Part shown: piece after piece, positions 47,401 to 60,538 of the stretch
How positions within the stretch are numbered: position 1 is the first letter of the stretch
Layout: every line of letters begins with the position of its first letter
DNA from: Puffinus mauretanicus
Lineage: Eukaryota; Chordata; Aves; Procellariiformes; Procellariidae
NCBI GenBank assembly: GCA_023333565.1
Contig: JAJKFH010003680.1
Location: 930,001 to 994,000, forward strand
Direction: 5' to 3'
DNA: 64,000 nt
Made by a program: the position numbers and the translations under genes
Notes under the pieces: model-generated
Told to the model about the DNA's origin: nothing
Databases searched by the model: none
What the model saw: only the letters and a program-made list of their open reading frames with translations

Positions 47401-50400
47401 TCTAGGAAATAAAAATAAATATCAGCCCAATCCTAATCTAATAAATGGATTTCCAAGAAACGCCATGAGCTGAAGAAAAATAACAGTGTCTGGGAAAAGA
47501 ATATTTTGAAAACAGCTCTATGTATTATATTACTCATTTACATTTCTGACACACTTTCATGTTCTAATATACAGAATTTCATTTTGGAGGTGCAATCCTT
47601 TTCAATGTCTTGATTTCAAATTCAAACAACAAAACAGCTTAAGTAGTATATCAATATTTAATTAAAATCTTTTGTGCTTGCACATTTTTTTTTCAAAAGG
47701 GAAGGAAACCAGAGCTATTTGTCTCAGTCTTTTAAAGCACCACTGGCTTTAATCAATGAAGTTTTCAGGCTTTTTGATGTCACATTTCAGAGCCAAATTA
47801 TGGCTATTGGTCATTTTTGCAAGAGAATTCCAGTAATTACCAGTACTCAACCCTCAAAATCAAATATGAGTAATTAATCTGCTGGCAGGCTACTAGCCTA
47901 TGGCATAGACTTCCATTTTCATTGGACATCATTTACATGCATTTACCTCTAACAGTAACAGGAAAGGAAAAACTTTATTAAAAAAAAAAAATTGAATACA
48001 TCTTTCTCCAATCTTCTCAAGAACTGAATCTCTCAGAATCACTTTGACTTTCCTGGACACTGAGGATGCTTGCTAGCAATCCTACAAATAAAGTGAATAT
48101 AAAACCTGCAAATAGCTAACAGGTGTTATTATTCAGCATAAGGAGCTTTCCAAAATGAGATTTGCGTCAATCACTTTCTTACTGTCAATTTCTCTGAGGT
48201 TTTGTGATTACCACAGGGGTTTTTGGGGAGAGTTACATGGGATGATAAGTGATTGACAACTGGCTGCAATGTACGGGCATTTTCCAAGGGATCTATACTT
48301 TATCATTTAACTCCAAATGAATGCTTAATAGATGGAAATAAGCATGAGAGAATGCCTTGTCATTCTATGACCTGACTCCTAATAAGACGATTTCAAACTG
48401 AGGAAATTAAAACCAGAGAAAACAGAATGCAAAGATTAAAGATGAAAGAGAAAAGTAAAAAACTGAGCTGACAAAACAAGAGTGAGATAATCCAGTTTTA
48501 CCCTTGCAATCAATAGAAAAGTCTACAGGCTATATTTTTAGACAGTCTTTTTCACAGGTGGCACTTCAGCCAGAAAGTAGAGAAAGTACAGGGAGTCAAG
48601 GTATAATAGTCCCAGGTTTAACAAGATTTAGACTCTCTGAAAAGAAAAATAGGAAGCAATTTAGTAACAGTCAGTGTCTTGCAAGGCTAGAAGTCTTGGT
48701 AATCAAAGAACATAACAGAAAAACAGACTCTTGCTAACCTGGAAACTAACAGCTCAATCAAACTTAAACTGCGTTTAACTAATATGTACTGTAATTGGTA
48801 TTTCCCATTATAGTGCTTAGAGAACGGCACATAACACTGCCTTTACACACTATGTAAATAAGTGTGTTGTAGATACGCACACAGCATTAAATACAGTCAC
48901 ATTCAAAGTCCACTGGTGCTAATGGAAAATAGCCTTGATTTAATCCTAATTCTTTCTGTTAGAGATTTTTGACAGCGTGAAGATTTCTGGAAAAGGCACA
49001 AACAAGACAGTATGAAGTATAATCCTGCATTATGTTCTCTTTACTCTCCATAATTACTTAGTACTAATTCTGTAGCAAAAGGTCTAGAAGTCGCTTTTAG
49101 CGCTTTTTTTTTTTTTATGTTAACAGTAAACCTTTTCTCTCATATAGCATCAAGGTAGAGAGACCTGGATTGCCTAGTAGACATGCAGAGGCACCTATCA
49201 CCAAAGTATGAATGTTCCTGGCAAGCACAGAACAATACTACTCCTAAATGGAACAGGTGTCCGCGTGTCTCCTGATATCCTCAGTAGTAAGTCTCTGCAA
49301 GGCCCTCATTTGCCAAGATTTCCTCTCATCATCCTAATTCTCTGATGCTACATGTTCCTCGAGGAAAAAAAATGGAGAAAGTGGAGGGAGTATTTCTAGC
49401 CTTATGGGCAAAAAAGTGACAACATGGTGGGCATCGTGGCAAAGAACTTGTGCCCTCACTCAAACTTTGATCTACAGTATTTTCTTGGCAGGACCAAAAG
49501 ATGGTATAGCCTAGAGTTTTCAGTATGTTTCCTAAAACAGCTCTAAATTTGTATCAAACTTCAACAAGACAAGTCTTCCCTGGCACGCTAGTTTTTATGG
49601 CACTAAGAGCAATTAGCGTCTGTTAACAGGCATTTTCCAGGCATTTTATTGAGATTGCAATAAAAACACATAGTGAGTATTGCCAGAGCCCAAATTCTCC
49701 CTTCATGGTAATATCACATACACAAGAGAGAAGGAGAGGCAGAAGGCTACCTCTCTCGCTTGCTAGCCCCAGACAATGACTGTCATAACCAGCAGAAAGT
49801 AAAATGAAACAAGCCACACCATTTGCATTCTTCAATTAATCTTCAGTCTCAACATCGCACTTGGAGTGTTCTGTGTGTCTCAGCTCACTGTTGATTGTTG
49901 AGCCCACAAAAAAAAAAAAGCCTATTTATTCTACTTAATCAAGCCCTCAGTAGTAAAAAAGTTACATTATCTAAATATTTGACCTGCAAGACAGCAGTCA
50001 TGGCATAACATCCTGAAGTCTGTCCTCATCAATCCCTGCCTTCGATGAATAGCAGTACATTCACCATGCAAAAGGTTTGGTTGGACACATCAAAAGTTAC
50101 CAAGGTGAAAAAACACGGCTGGAACACTGGTTTGCAATATCCCTGAAAAAAAGTGAGCATTTCTCTTTGTTGTAAAAGAAAAACATTACAGATGCACAAA
50201 TATCCTCATTACAGACAGCAATGGGAAAGAACGTAGAAGCAGTGTATGTCACTCAAAGCTCAGGAGCCCAAAGTAGAGCTGTAGTAAAGTAGGAAAATGC
50301 TTCTGTAGTTGGCAGCACTGTAACAGAAACAGGGCTGTCACAGCTGAACCTAATATCTTCAAAAGCCTTTTAGCAGAGGTCAATGAAAAAGGAAAAAAGT

Positions 50401-53400
50401 GAAAAGCACACTTCTTTTTGTGGAGGAAACCATCCATCATTTGCCCTGCAAAATTCTTAGGTAATCTTTTTAGAAAGACCCAGACACAGCTGTGTTTATG
50501 CTTTCAGATACATACTTATATTGATCTGAATATAACAGTAGGAGGTAATTTTACAAATTAATTAATTAAATGTGTTCCATAGGAATCCCCTGTCTCATGA
50601 TACATTTTTATATCCTTGGTAGAAAGAAAACAATGCAGACATTAGTATAAAACCTTGCTTATTATTCATAATACTCTCTTCTCTGGATTCCTAGGTAACG
50701 AGTGCAAAAATACATCAGAAGCATCCTACTGAAAAGAATATCTAATGCATCCTAAGTCTAAACATTATCATAATTTTGAGAGATATTTCCAAATGTCAGA
50801 GAGCAAATTACATTTTATGTCAGCCAAAGCATTTCAGTGTGGAAGCATCACTTTAGGCTTCTATTAATAGAACAATCTATTTTAAGAAAGAAACACTACT
50901 CTGATTTTACATGGTCTCCCTTGGAGTTTCAGGAATTCAGCTTGAATTTCTCATCATGTTTTCAATCTAGCTCTTTTAGATTGATAGTTTTCCAATGACC
51001 TATATAGCCATAGCATGTGCTCTTGATTTCAATCAGATAACTTCATTATTTACTGATGTTTCCATTCATGACCTCTTATAGTACTTTTAAATGTTTAAGG
51101 TAAAGCAAATTCCAATCTGTTATCTTATAATAAAACATTATTTCAAACACGAAGGTATTATTGTTCATCTCAAACCATAGCATCATTGCTTCTGGCTTAC
51201 ACGAACAAGTCTGCATGAGTTAAAATGCTTACTAGCCAAGATTTAGAGATGGCAACACATTTAGTATCATGCTCATCTGAAGTATCTTTTAACCTTGAAA
51301 AGCATCCAAAGCTTTTCATATTTTATGCCTTAAAACATTTAGGCCATCTTTTCAGAATAAAAGAAGCTCTTTTCAAAGAGGTTACTGAGAATATTAAGTG
51401 ATTGCTCGTAGCTGCAAGTTCTACTTAAAAAAATAATCCTCCCTTACTTCCACGACATTCTGCAGCAACAATAGTAGCCAAGGGTGAATTTCTTTCAGCT
51501 GCCTGAGAATTTTAGCACCTATATGCCTCTTAGTCAATGAAAAAAGAGATAGGTTAGCATAAACTATTCCTTGCAAATACTTGAGACAGGTGTCTAAAAT
51601 GGATACCTTGAGAGAAATTCATCTTCTCTCTCAATTGGCTCTACAAAGAATCTAGATGATAAGCTTAGATCAAACATCTAGAGGATTTATAAATGGCTTG
51701 CATCTGATGAGAGGCATGCCACCCAAGAGGCTTCCTCTTCTATGGTAACAGTAAAGCCCGCAGGTCTCCAAGTTAATTAAACTGTGGAGAGATGTTAACA
51801 TAAATTAACACCACTAGCAGTTATCCAGAGCTACTCAAACAATGACAAAAGTTAGAATTAAAATGTTGTGAAGAGATCCTTAGAGTATAACAAGCAACAT
51901 CCAGGACCTACAAGCATAATTATGGGCAGTTGACCCGTGCCCTTTGGATGTAGGACACTGTGCTCTCATATGGCCTATAAAGTTTGAATTTCTAATAACT
52001 AATTAAACAGGATTTGCAAAGTTATGTATTCACCTCAGATTTGTAGTGCTAGAATACCCGTTCTCCAATGGCCCCTTCACTCCTTTCGCTTCCCTAGGTT
52101 AAATGGCCAGTTACTAGAGCAATGTCAGATCTGTGTACTTTCATCATGCTTCTGATTCTGGAGACATGGTGGCTATAAGGCAGAAGTCACAGCACCAGCA
52201 CAGGCCTATCCTGGGCTCGTTTTTCCTTGTTCCTTCACATCACAATAGTGCAGATTGAACTATTCTTTAGCTCCTGTTTTTGTCCTTTACCTCACTTGCT
52301 TAAAGAAATTATTTAGGTAGCTTGTTAACAGGCTTTTCAAAAAGGTCTTTAATAACCTGTTCTGTTATGACTTTCTTGCTTTAGGCACATGTATTCATTC
52401 TAGGAACTCTTTGTTATTTATTTGACCCATTTTGCCTTTAAACATTTATGCACACACCTCCACTGAAAGCTACTCAATTTTGCATGGATGGATGTATTCT
52501 TCCAGGACTCTCAACTTACGGAGGACACTCAAGAACTTGATTTAAAGGAGCTTAATATTGATCGTCTTTCTAATTGCACTGAACTCAAACTCTTAGATGA
52601 CTTTTGGAAATCCCTGTTTGTTGTATTTATTTTGAGCATCACCTCAAATGATCAACCACAAGTATTGTGAACATGCAGAAAGGAGATTACCTCTTTTCAA
52701 TGGTTTTTCTTCCAAAAACCTAGAATTACATACATATACCTACTTTTCCTAGCTTCTTTGTCTCCAACTAGTAAGTTCTGTTCCTTTGACAGAATTAGTG
52801 CAACCAGCAATTTCCCCAGTGGGAAGGGGGGATCTTAGCTTCATTAGTCTGAAAATCACCTCACTATCTATAAAGCTAAGGACATTCAGCTATTAGACAG
52901 AAATAAAGTTTTTTGTTCATTCTGTAGTTCAAACCTTGGATTATTAAACACAGCAGTGTACAAAATGTCTTTTTCTATCACTAAATAAAGTTACCATGTC
53001 TTCTCCTGTCTCCTGTGATGCAATAAGAATTAGCTAACTATAGTACATGTGCAATGAATGCTTAATGCTCTGCTACCCTCCTCTCTGGAAATTAGCTGCC
53101 CATGTATGTGTTATAAACCTGATGAGGTTTCTCTGCTAGACCAAGTAGCATGCATCACAACATTCTCCGTGGCCCCAGTCATTTGTCATCCAGACCTCAC
53201 ACCTTACCAGAGCACACTATTACTCCATTACAATCTTTCCAATGAAATGAAAGAGAAGGGTAGGTTGCAGGAGCACCGTGCATTGGGGTTGTACCTCACT
53301 ACAGTATTGGGACCTGGCTAGGGCCATACCCAGACTTGGCAAGCTCACAAGCATTTCTACGTCTACTAGTTTAACATAACTCAAGCAATGGAAGTTCACT

Positions 53401-53562
53401 ACATGAGTGAGATGCCCAATAAGAGAGCCGGCAGAAGGAGCGGTGCCTGCACGCAGTTTCTTTAAATTCATGTAACCATATATAATGGAAGTCTAGTTAT
53501 GGTTTTAAGGTTTATCATAGTTTTATTTGATCCATTAAGTATTCTACTACAAAACAGAATTC
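44499..53562. other. No recognised gene or repeat
   Basis: About 9 kb of AT-rich DNA 3' of the provirus. Homopolymers occur near 46.32, 46.67, 47.98 and 49.1 kb. No ORF above 104 codons. A slightly GC-richer patch at 45.3-45.9 kb was not identified. Confidence 0.55.
46320..46334 (+). repeat. T homopolymer (15)
   Basis: A run of 15 T. No LINE or retropseudogene end is evident next to it. Confidence 0.9.
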
Positions 53563-53793
53563 CTACTGTGGGAAGAAAATCCAGAGCCATTGGTGCATGT
53601 ATGGTCTTCTACAGGTAACAACAGCATCCAGCATAGTATGAGGTTTTCTGACTGTTTTTGATTGCCTGTTATAATACACCCTAAACAAAAAAAATGCTAT
53701 GAAGCTGGCAGCCAGGAGAAGAATCCCACCAGTACCTGTGAGGAGATTCTGCCACCAGTGAGAGCAATAGATCTGTAAGTGGAGGTCTAGCAT
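53563..53793 (-). CDS. Possible small single-pass membrane protein or exon, unrecognised
   Basis: A 76-codon ORF from ATG to TAG on the minus strand. Residues about 18-40 form one strong hydrophobic segment, beginning after a W-W-Q-N-L-L-T-G-T-G-G stretch and followed at once by basic residues (R-V-Y-Y-N-R-Q-S-K, then R-K), the usual positive-inside pattern of a type III or signal-anchor protein. It lies outside recognised repeats. The stop overlaps a good splice-acceptor-like sequence (TTTTCTTCCCACAG), and an AATAAA lies about 45 nt downstream on the minus strand, so this could be a coding exon near a gene end. I recognise no family. At this length a chance ORF is quite possible. Confidence 0.3.
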   Translation of the reverse strand: MLDLHLQIYCSHWWQNLLTGTGGILLLAASFIAFFLFRVYYNRQSKTVRKPHTMLDAVVTCRRPYMHQWLWIFFPQ

Positions 53794-56700
53794 GATCTAC
53801 GGCTCCTCTGGCTACCCACTACACACAGCCAGGTAAGCAACACTTCAGGAACCTTCACTAAAAATGTGCCAGCATTAACTGCAGTGCTGGAGCGATGTCA
53901 GCCCGTTAGTTCTGGGACTGGCAAGGTGGTCTCCAGATTACTCGAGAGGTGACAAGAACAGGCTGAAGGGTAAATATAGTAAAGAAAAGAATCAAGAGAG
54001 GAAAGCAGGAAAGGGTAGAAAAAGGAGAAAAAATATTAGGAATATTGTGTTTGGGGGGAAGGGTGAGGAGTTGACGTTTTGGGGGAAAGATACAATTGTG
54101 TCTTTACCCTGCTTATTTTTACCAGAAAAACAGTTGCACAGCATCATCTCTATTTAAAACAAATACAGTTATCATCATGAATCCAGAAGCAATTACTGCT
54201 GACTTGGAACAAGTTCAGATTTAACACCCTTCCTCTGCCATCTCAGGCTCCCATTTGTTTGTGGGCTGTTAACTGTAGCTGCAGTACTGCTGGATTTTAC
54301 TGCTTGCTGACCACTAAGTTACTATGAAGAACCCAAGAGGTCAATAAATTGTCACAGCTTGCACTCCTCAAAATATCCTCTGATCTCTGATCCTAAAAAG
54401 TGCTCTGCAAAGACGAAGCACTCCTGTTACTGCTTAATTGATATGAATCAAATTATTTGACCAAGATCTTTAAAAAGATTAATACACCAAGGATAAGGCC
54501 AGTATGCCATCCTCATTGGGCAATATTACCTTCTGACCTCAATGACATCCACAAGTTGATGAACTTTAAGGGTTTAAAAATAAAAGATACTTTGAATATC
54601 TTCATCCTCTGAAAGATACAGCCATCCTGGACACTTTTATTTGTACACTACTTAAACAGAGCAAAATATCTTCCACTTATTTGTAAAAGTTTGTTATAGC
54701 TTATTTTGAGCCTCTGATGCATTTATATAGCCTAAGCAGGCTCTATAAATGACCTGGTAACACCTGCAGAGCACGAGTATAACGATAAGTGTTTAAATAA
54801 AAAAAAAAATCTAAGGTTGTTTCTCTTCAACATCCCTTTGTTGCATTTACGTTCCTGTCTTCAGCTAAAGACTCAGACCTTTTCCTATTCAGTTAGATCT
54901 TGAATCATCGATTCAGTTTTCGCTTTGATGAGACTCTCATCTGGCTCAGCAGGACTTGTTTAGTAATAGCCCTGACCTCGGTGCAGTCTCTATGGAATAT
55001 CAAGCTTGCTTGTGCAGGGTGAAGAACATATTGTAATCACTTTGGGAAACCATTTATACCACACTGTGTTTGCAAAGCCTGCAATATTTCAAAGGGGTAT
55101 TAGAAGGCTGAGAATTGTACGAGAAAACACATTGGAATCAACACCTTTTTATCCAACTTCAGTTACAGCAAGTATATAGTTTTGCTAAAATCATACAGTG
55201 GGTTTGATATTTGGGCCTGAGAAATAAAAACAATAAAGAACATTTGGACTTTACCTTAACCTCTATTAAGTCATGTAAGAGCATTTCATGTCTGTTTTGC
55301 CATTCCTGACCCACTCAGTTAACCATTCAAGTCGTTATGACTAAGTCGACACTGGTAGGCCAAACACCGCTGAACTCCTACATCCAGGTGCATGTACAGG
55401 TGCTTTTCTTCTGACTCCATATTGAGGCAGGACTCAAGTGCAAACCAATTCTCAGCCCCTTGGTCTTGGCTTCTGCAGGAAGGGGCCAAGGTAATTGAAC
55501 TGGAGAGGAGCCACAAAATAATCTGAAGAAACCCTTGATTTGGACAATCAAGGTATTTCTGCCACTCCTTCTAGGTACAGCCAATGTTCAGCTGTGGAGG
55601 GCACTAGGTCTTCAGAGGAGGGTATAAAATAATCTGTTCTGAACAGTCATATGCCTGGCAGATTTCTCCTCTACTAGAGACACATGCACTCACATACACA
55701 TACACAAGCAGCCTTCAAATGTGAAGCTGACAGCAGAAATGCATCTAGTCTTACATTTCCTTTGGTTAGATCCACCTAAGTTGAAGCACAGTCTCTTTGA
55801 TAGGCTTGTCTGATATATTTTCAGGACACAAACACCTTCTGTTGTCCCTTGATGGAAATAAGGGACCATGAGGTCTTTAGGCCTCCAGGACAACAGCTAG
55901 CTCCCCACCTTCCTCAATACTCTCTCTCTCTCCACATTGGTCAGTAGTTTAATTAGAGTTTTTCCCCTCCATCCTCACTCTAGGTTTAAAATTCACTCTT
56001 CCGGGAGGTACAATTGCTAAAAGGAGATGGACTCACAGAACTAAAAGACTGTCTCCCTTGAAAACCAGCAGAGAAAAATACATGCTTGTAGGCTGCAACT
56101 GGTCTTATCCTAAATTAGATGTCTATGTTTGATCAAATCCCAGAAATACTCATTTCTTTACTGTTTAATACTGCTACTAATTCAGAGGTAGCTGTCAGAA
56201 GTTAAATAAGACAAAATCTAACCAAAGTTTTCCATAAAATTGCTCCCCAGTTTTATTACTGTAGCTAAAAGGGAACTCTAGGCAAAGCGTAAACACCACA
56301 CGTAATTTCCCAAATAATTCTTGAGCACAGGGTCTTCAGAAGTCCTCCAAGATGTCTGTTGTTCATATTCTTTTCCGCTCCAGAGAGGCATCTAGTTGTT
56401 ATTTCTATAAATTGGGCCATCTCTTGTTCAGTAAATTTCCTTCCTCCTTACCTAGCCAGCGTGAGAAGTTGGATTTTTCTTTTACATGACATGCTCCTCT
56501 CTCCTGTCTTAATCCCATGATCAGCAGTTCCTTCATCATTTCATAACTTTTGCATCTAGAGCACTGTCTTCACTCTTCTATTTCTGGGAAGTTCCATTAT
56601 TCTCAGCTTCAGCCTTATGAAGAGAAGAAAATCTCCAGTGCTCTTTCCCTCTTCTCCCTTCCCTTGTCTCTACTCTGTTCTCATGTGAACAGGAGCTCCC

Positions 56701-58730
56701 TTGGTTAAAAGAATTCCATTAGGAACAGAGTTTCAATTTAAAGCAAGTGGTGAATATGCCTCTACCTTCAGTTGTTCAACAATGTAAACAGATGAGTCCT
56801 GACTGATGTTGTTAAATATGTCACACAGATTAACTCCCATGTAATCCACGAACCGCTGTGGAATATATTGAATGTTTTTTCTCCCCAAGCGTTAACACAT
56901 GCTTTACATGAAGATTGCCACCAAAGGATGCAAGTCTACAATCACCTGTCTGAACTCCTTATTCTTTAGAATTATACTCAGACATAATTATGATACTAAG
57001 AGAAAGTGATTTTCAGACATACACATTCCTGCAGTGAAAGAGCTGAAGTTGGTTTCTTCTCTTGAAAAGGATAATTTGATCAATACCATTTCAGAAGTAC
57101 AGACAGCAACAGACTTGTGATCAATTGGGATTATCTTGACATGACCTGGAGAAGATTTATAAACAAAAGAACCAAGTTCCTGATGACAACACTTCCACCT
57201 GCAGAGCAGCATGTTCTGCTGCAAAGGATGAAAGCAAGTCCTAAAACAATAAAACACCCTCTCTACAGTTCTATCTCACTCTTTCCAACTCAGAAGACTG
57301 CCTAGGAAAAATGAATGTGGGGCAAACTAATAGTCCAATTTTGATTACAAGCTTTATTCAACACTAAATGCTACAGCAAAGATGTAATAAATCATCTGAA
57401 AGAAATTAAGTTCCCAGAGCCACCATGCTGAAGCATATTAAGTTATATGTAATTCTGATAAATGTTTGACAGTGCATATCAACTTATTCTAACATTAGAT
57501 TCTCCAACCTGTTATATTTCCTTAGTTCTGGTTTCTTGGAAGCAAATTGTGGGTGGGAATACAAGTTTCTTTTCTTATAATCCTGAAACAACATGGTATA
57601 TATCTGCAATAAAAAAAAAAAATACTGGGGATTTCTGCAGCTGAACACCTACTGCAAAACCAGAAATAAATTCTAGTGTTAGGTTAGCTCCACTGTTGGA
57701 GGTAAACCCTAACACTATGATGGTTCTCTAAATAGTTAGACTCCTTCAGCTCTCATTCCCATATTCAAGCATAGTAGTAAGGAAATCCATCTGTTTACTA
57801 CCTTTTTTAATCCACATCATTGGTGTCCTCAGCATGAAGGCCTTAACATCCTGCTCCTCAGTATGCAGCTCCTCCTATGTCATACTGTAGCACAAAATGG
57901 TTCAGCCTTCACACATGACCAGAAAACATAATATAGATTACTGTACCACAACAAACTATATAGATTATTGAAATAAAATCTATCACTAAGAAAAGGATAC
58001 ACTGAAAAATTAATCCAAACCTAAGCAAGCTCTAACAAATACATCCAGTCAACAAACATGAGTGTTACCAGATCAGTCCTTCAGCTAAATACCCAATCTT
58101 TGTGTATTGTTGTACTGTAGACATTGATCAATGAATTATGACCAAATGCTAGTTTTTAGACATATTTTAGATTGAATTTGATTCTCTTTATCGCTGTTGA
58201 GCTAACAGATAGAGGGAAAAAAGGAAGAAGGAAGCATTAGGCTAACACTAAAGTACTTACAGATATAGAACACTCAAATAGTTCCTCTATGAAAACATAT
58301 ATACCTCATTACCTACAAATACTGTTGCTCTTGTTCCTCCACTATTGACGAATTACGATGATCTCCACCTTAACCTGACTTGGTTTGAATAGTCTCACTA
58401 TAATTCTACCCATCCTACATCCACTGTGTCAAATGCCTTCTTACTAGATAACACATGGTACCTACTAGACAACAACATAAGGAACTAAACCAGATAACTG
58501 TCCTAGCCTAAACATACAACGTACAAGATGCTGTAAGGTTATTTTATGATGAAAATCTTGGCACAGGCAAAACATCATAAAAACTCTTCCAGATAATAAC
58601 AGGTCATCATTCATCTAAATAAGAATGAGAAATAGATATTACTGAAAAATACTGATGGCAGGTGCTCAAACTTCTTTCCAGGGCAGATGATACACTATTT
58701 TTTATAGAATGAGATTAAAGAAAGATTTAA
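53794..58730. other. No recognised gene or repeat
   Basis: Unique-looking DNA upstream (on the minus strand) of the small membrane ORF. A splice-donor-like CAG/GTAAGC lies on the plus strand at about 53832, without a supporting ORF. Confidence 0.5.
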
Positions 58731-58818
58731 GAATCATAGCATCATTAAGGTTGGAAAAGACCCTTAAAATCACCCAGTCCAACCGCCAACCCAACACCAC
58801 CATGCCCACTAAACCATG

Positions 58819-59315
58819 TGTCGTGGTTTAACCCCAGCCAGCAAATAAACCCCACGCAGCTGCTCGCTCATCCCCCACCCCCCCAGTGGGATGGGGGAGA
58901 GAATCAGGATGGCACAAGTAGGAAAGCTCCCGGGTTGAGATAAAAACAGTTTAATAATTGAAATAAAATGAAGTAGAACAGTAATAATAATGAGAACAAC
59001 AACAATAACAGAATATACAAAGCAGGTGATGCACAATGCTCACCGACCACCAACCGCGTGTCACGAACGGGGGACAAGGCCCCCCCCCACACCTGGTTTT
59101 TATACTGAGCATGATGTCACATGGTATAGAATACCCCATTGGCCAGCTGGGTCCACCACCCTGGCTGTGCTCCCACCCCCCGGTGCAAGCACCACCCAGC
59201 ACAGCCAAAGCATCAATGGGCCTTCAACGCTCCTTTCATACCAAACCCAAAACACAGCACACCCCACCAAGCTACTGGGAAGAAAGTTAACTCTGTCCCA
59301 GCCAGAACCAGGACA
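58819..59315 (-). mobile_element. Solo LTR related to the provirus LTR, nested in CR1
   Basis: On the minus strand this 497-bp unit starts TGTCCTGG and ends CCACGACA like the provirus LTR, and shares blocks with it: the start, the CCATGTGA/ATCATGCTCAGTATA segment, GTGAGCA...TTGTGCATCAC, ATTAAACTG and the GCTGCGTGG end. It keeps TATAAAAA and a CCAAT box (plus-strand ATTGG near 59138), both weaker in the provirus. Flanking CCATG at 58814-58818 and 59316-59320 is a 5-bp target duplication. CR1 sequence continues on both sides, so the LTR inserted into an existing CR1. It is a different subfamily or an older branch, with many differences from the provirus LTR. Confidence 0.92.
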
Positions 59316-59596
59316 CCATGTCCCTAAGCACCACATCTACACGTCTTTTAAATACCTCCAGGGATGGTGACTTAACCACTTCCCTGGGCAGCCTGTGCCA
59401 AGGCCTGACCACTCTTTCAGTAAAGAAATTTCTCCTAATGTCCAATCTAAACCTCCCTTGGCACAACTTGAGGCCATTTCCTCTCATGTTATCGCTAGTT
59501 ACTTGGCAGAAGAGACCAACACCCACCTCGCTACAACCTCCTTTCAGATAGTTGTAGAGCACAATGAGGTCTCCCCTCAGCCTCCTCTTCTCCAGA

Positions 59597-60469
59597 CTAA
59601 ACAACCCCAGGTCCCTCAAGCCGCTCCTCATAAGACTTGTGCTCCAGACCCTTCACCAGCTTCATTGCCCTTCTCTGGGCATGCTCCAGCACCTCAATGT
59701 CCTTCTTGTAGTGAGGGGCCCAAAACTGAGCACAGTATTCGAGGTGCAGCCTCACCAGTGCCGAGTACAGGGGCACGATCACTTCCCTACTCCTGCTGGC
59801 CACACTATTTCTGATACAAGCCAAGATGCCATTGGCCTTCTTGGCCACCTGGGCACACTGCCAGCTCATGTTCAGCCGGCTGTCAACCAGCACCCCCAGG
59901 TCCTTTTCCTCTGGGCAGCTTTCCAGCCACTCTTCCCCAAGCCTGTAGCGTTGCCTGGGGTTGTTGTGACCCAAGTGCAGGACCCGGCACTTGGCCTTGT
60001 TGAATCTCATACAGTTGGCCTCAGCCCATGGATCCAGCCTGTCCAGGTCCCTCTGCAGAGCCTTCCTACCCTCCAGCAGATCAACACTCCTGCCCAGCTT
60101 GGTGTCTTCTGCAAACTTACTGAGGGAGCACTCGATCCCCTCATCCAGATCATTGATAAAGGTATTGAACAGGACTGGCCCCAAAACTGAGCCCTGGGGA
60201 ACGCCGCTCGTGACCGGCTGCCAACTGGATTTAACTCCGTTGACCACAACTCTCTGGGCTCGGCCATCCAGCCAGTTTTTTACCCAGCGAAGAGTGCACC
60301 TGTCTAGGCCGTGAGCCACCAGCTTCTCTAGGAGAATGCTGTGGGAGACAGTGTCAAAGGCTTTACTGAAGTCCAGGTAGACCACATCCACAGCCTTTCC
60401 CTCATCCATTAGGTGGGTCACTTGGTCATAGAAGGAAATCAGGTTGGTCAAGCAGGACCTGCCTTTCAT
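59597..60469 (-). pseudogene. CR1 ORF2 reverse transcriptase fragment
   Basis: A 290-codon open frame covers the middle and C-terminal part of CR1 reverse transcriptase. Motifs visible: the L-D-F-S-K-A-F-D block (motif A, catalytic Asp), [10 protein letters not shown] (motif B), and the motif C region, reading F-A-E-D where F-A-D-D is usual, so one metal-binding Asp is replaced by Glu. The thumb region and the conserved L-Y-S-A-L-V-R block follow. A stop codon lies just upstream of the ORF, and the frame is lost near 59600-59630, where the coding sequence continues in another frame (to about 59320). It is not a functional gene. Confidence 0.9.
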
Positions 60470-60538
60470 AAACCCGTGCTGGCTGGACCTGATCCCCTAG
60501 TTGTCCTGCACATGCCTTGTGAGCACCCTGAAGATGAA

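Larger units (their letters stand above)
58731..60538 (-). mobile_element. CR1 LINE, 5'-truncated, split by a solo LTR
   Basis: Read on the minus strand this is CR1 from within the reverse transcriptase to the 3' end, with the 497-bp LTR at 58819-59315 inserted about 85 bp from the 3' terminus. The terminal plus-strand sequence (AATCATAG... GGTTGGAAAAG...) is the usual CR1 3' end. Similarity fades at about 60525-60540, typical of 5' truncation during target-primed reverse transcription. It is the best-preserved CR1 of the window. Confidence 0.93.

Noticed and set aside
59395..60190. Long plus-strand ORFs (139 and 208 codons) near 59.4-60.2 kb
   Set aside because: They are antisense to CR1 reverse transcriptase; the minus-strand frame carries the RT motifs.
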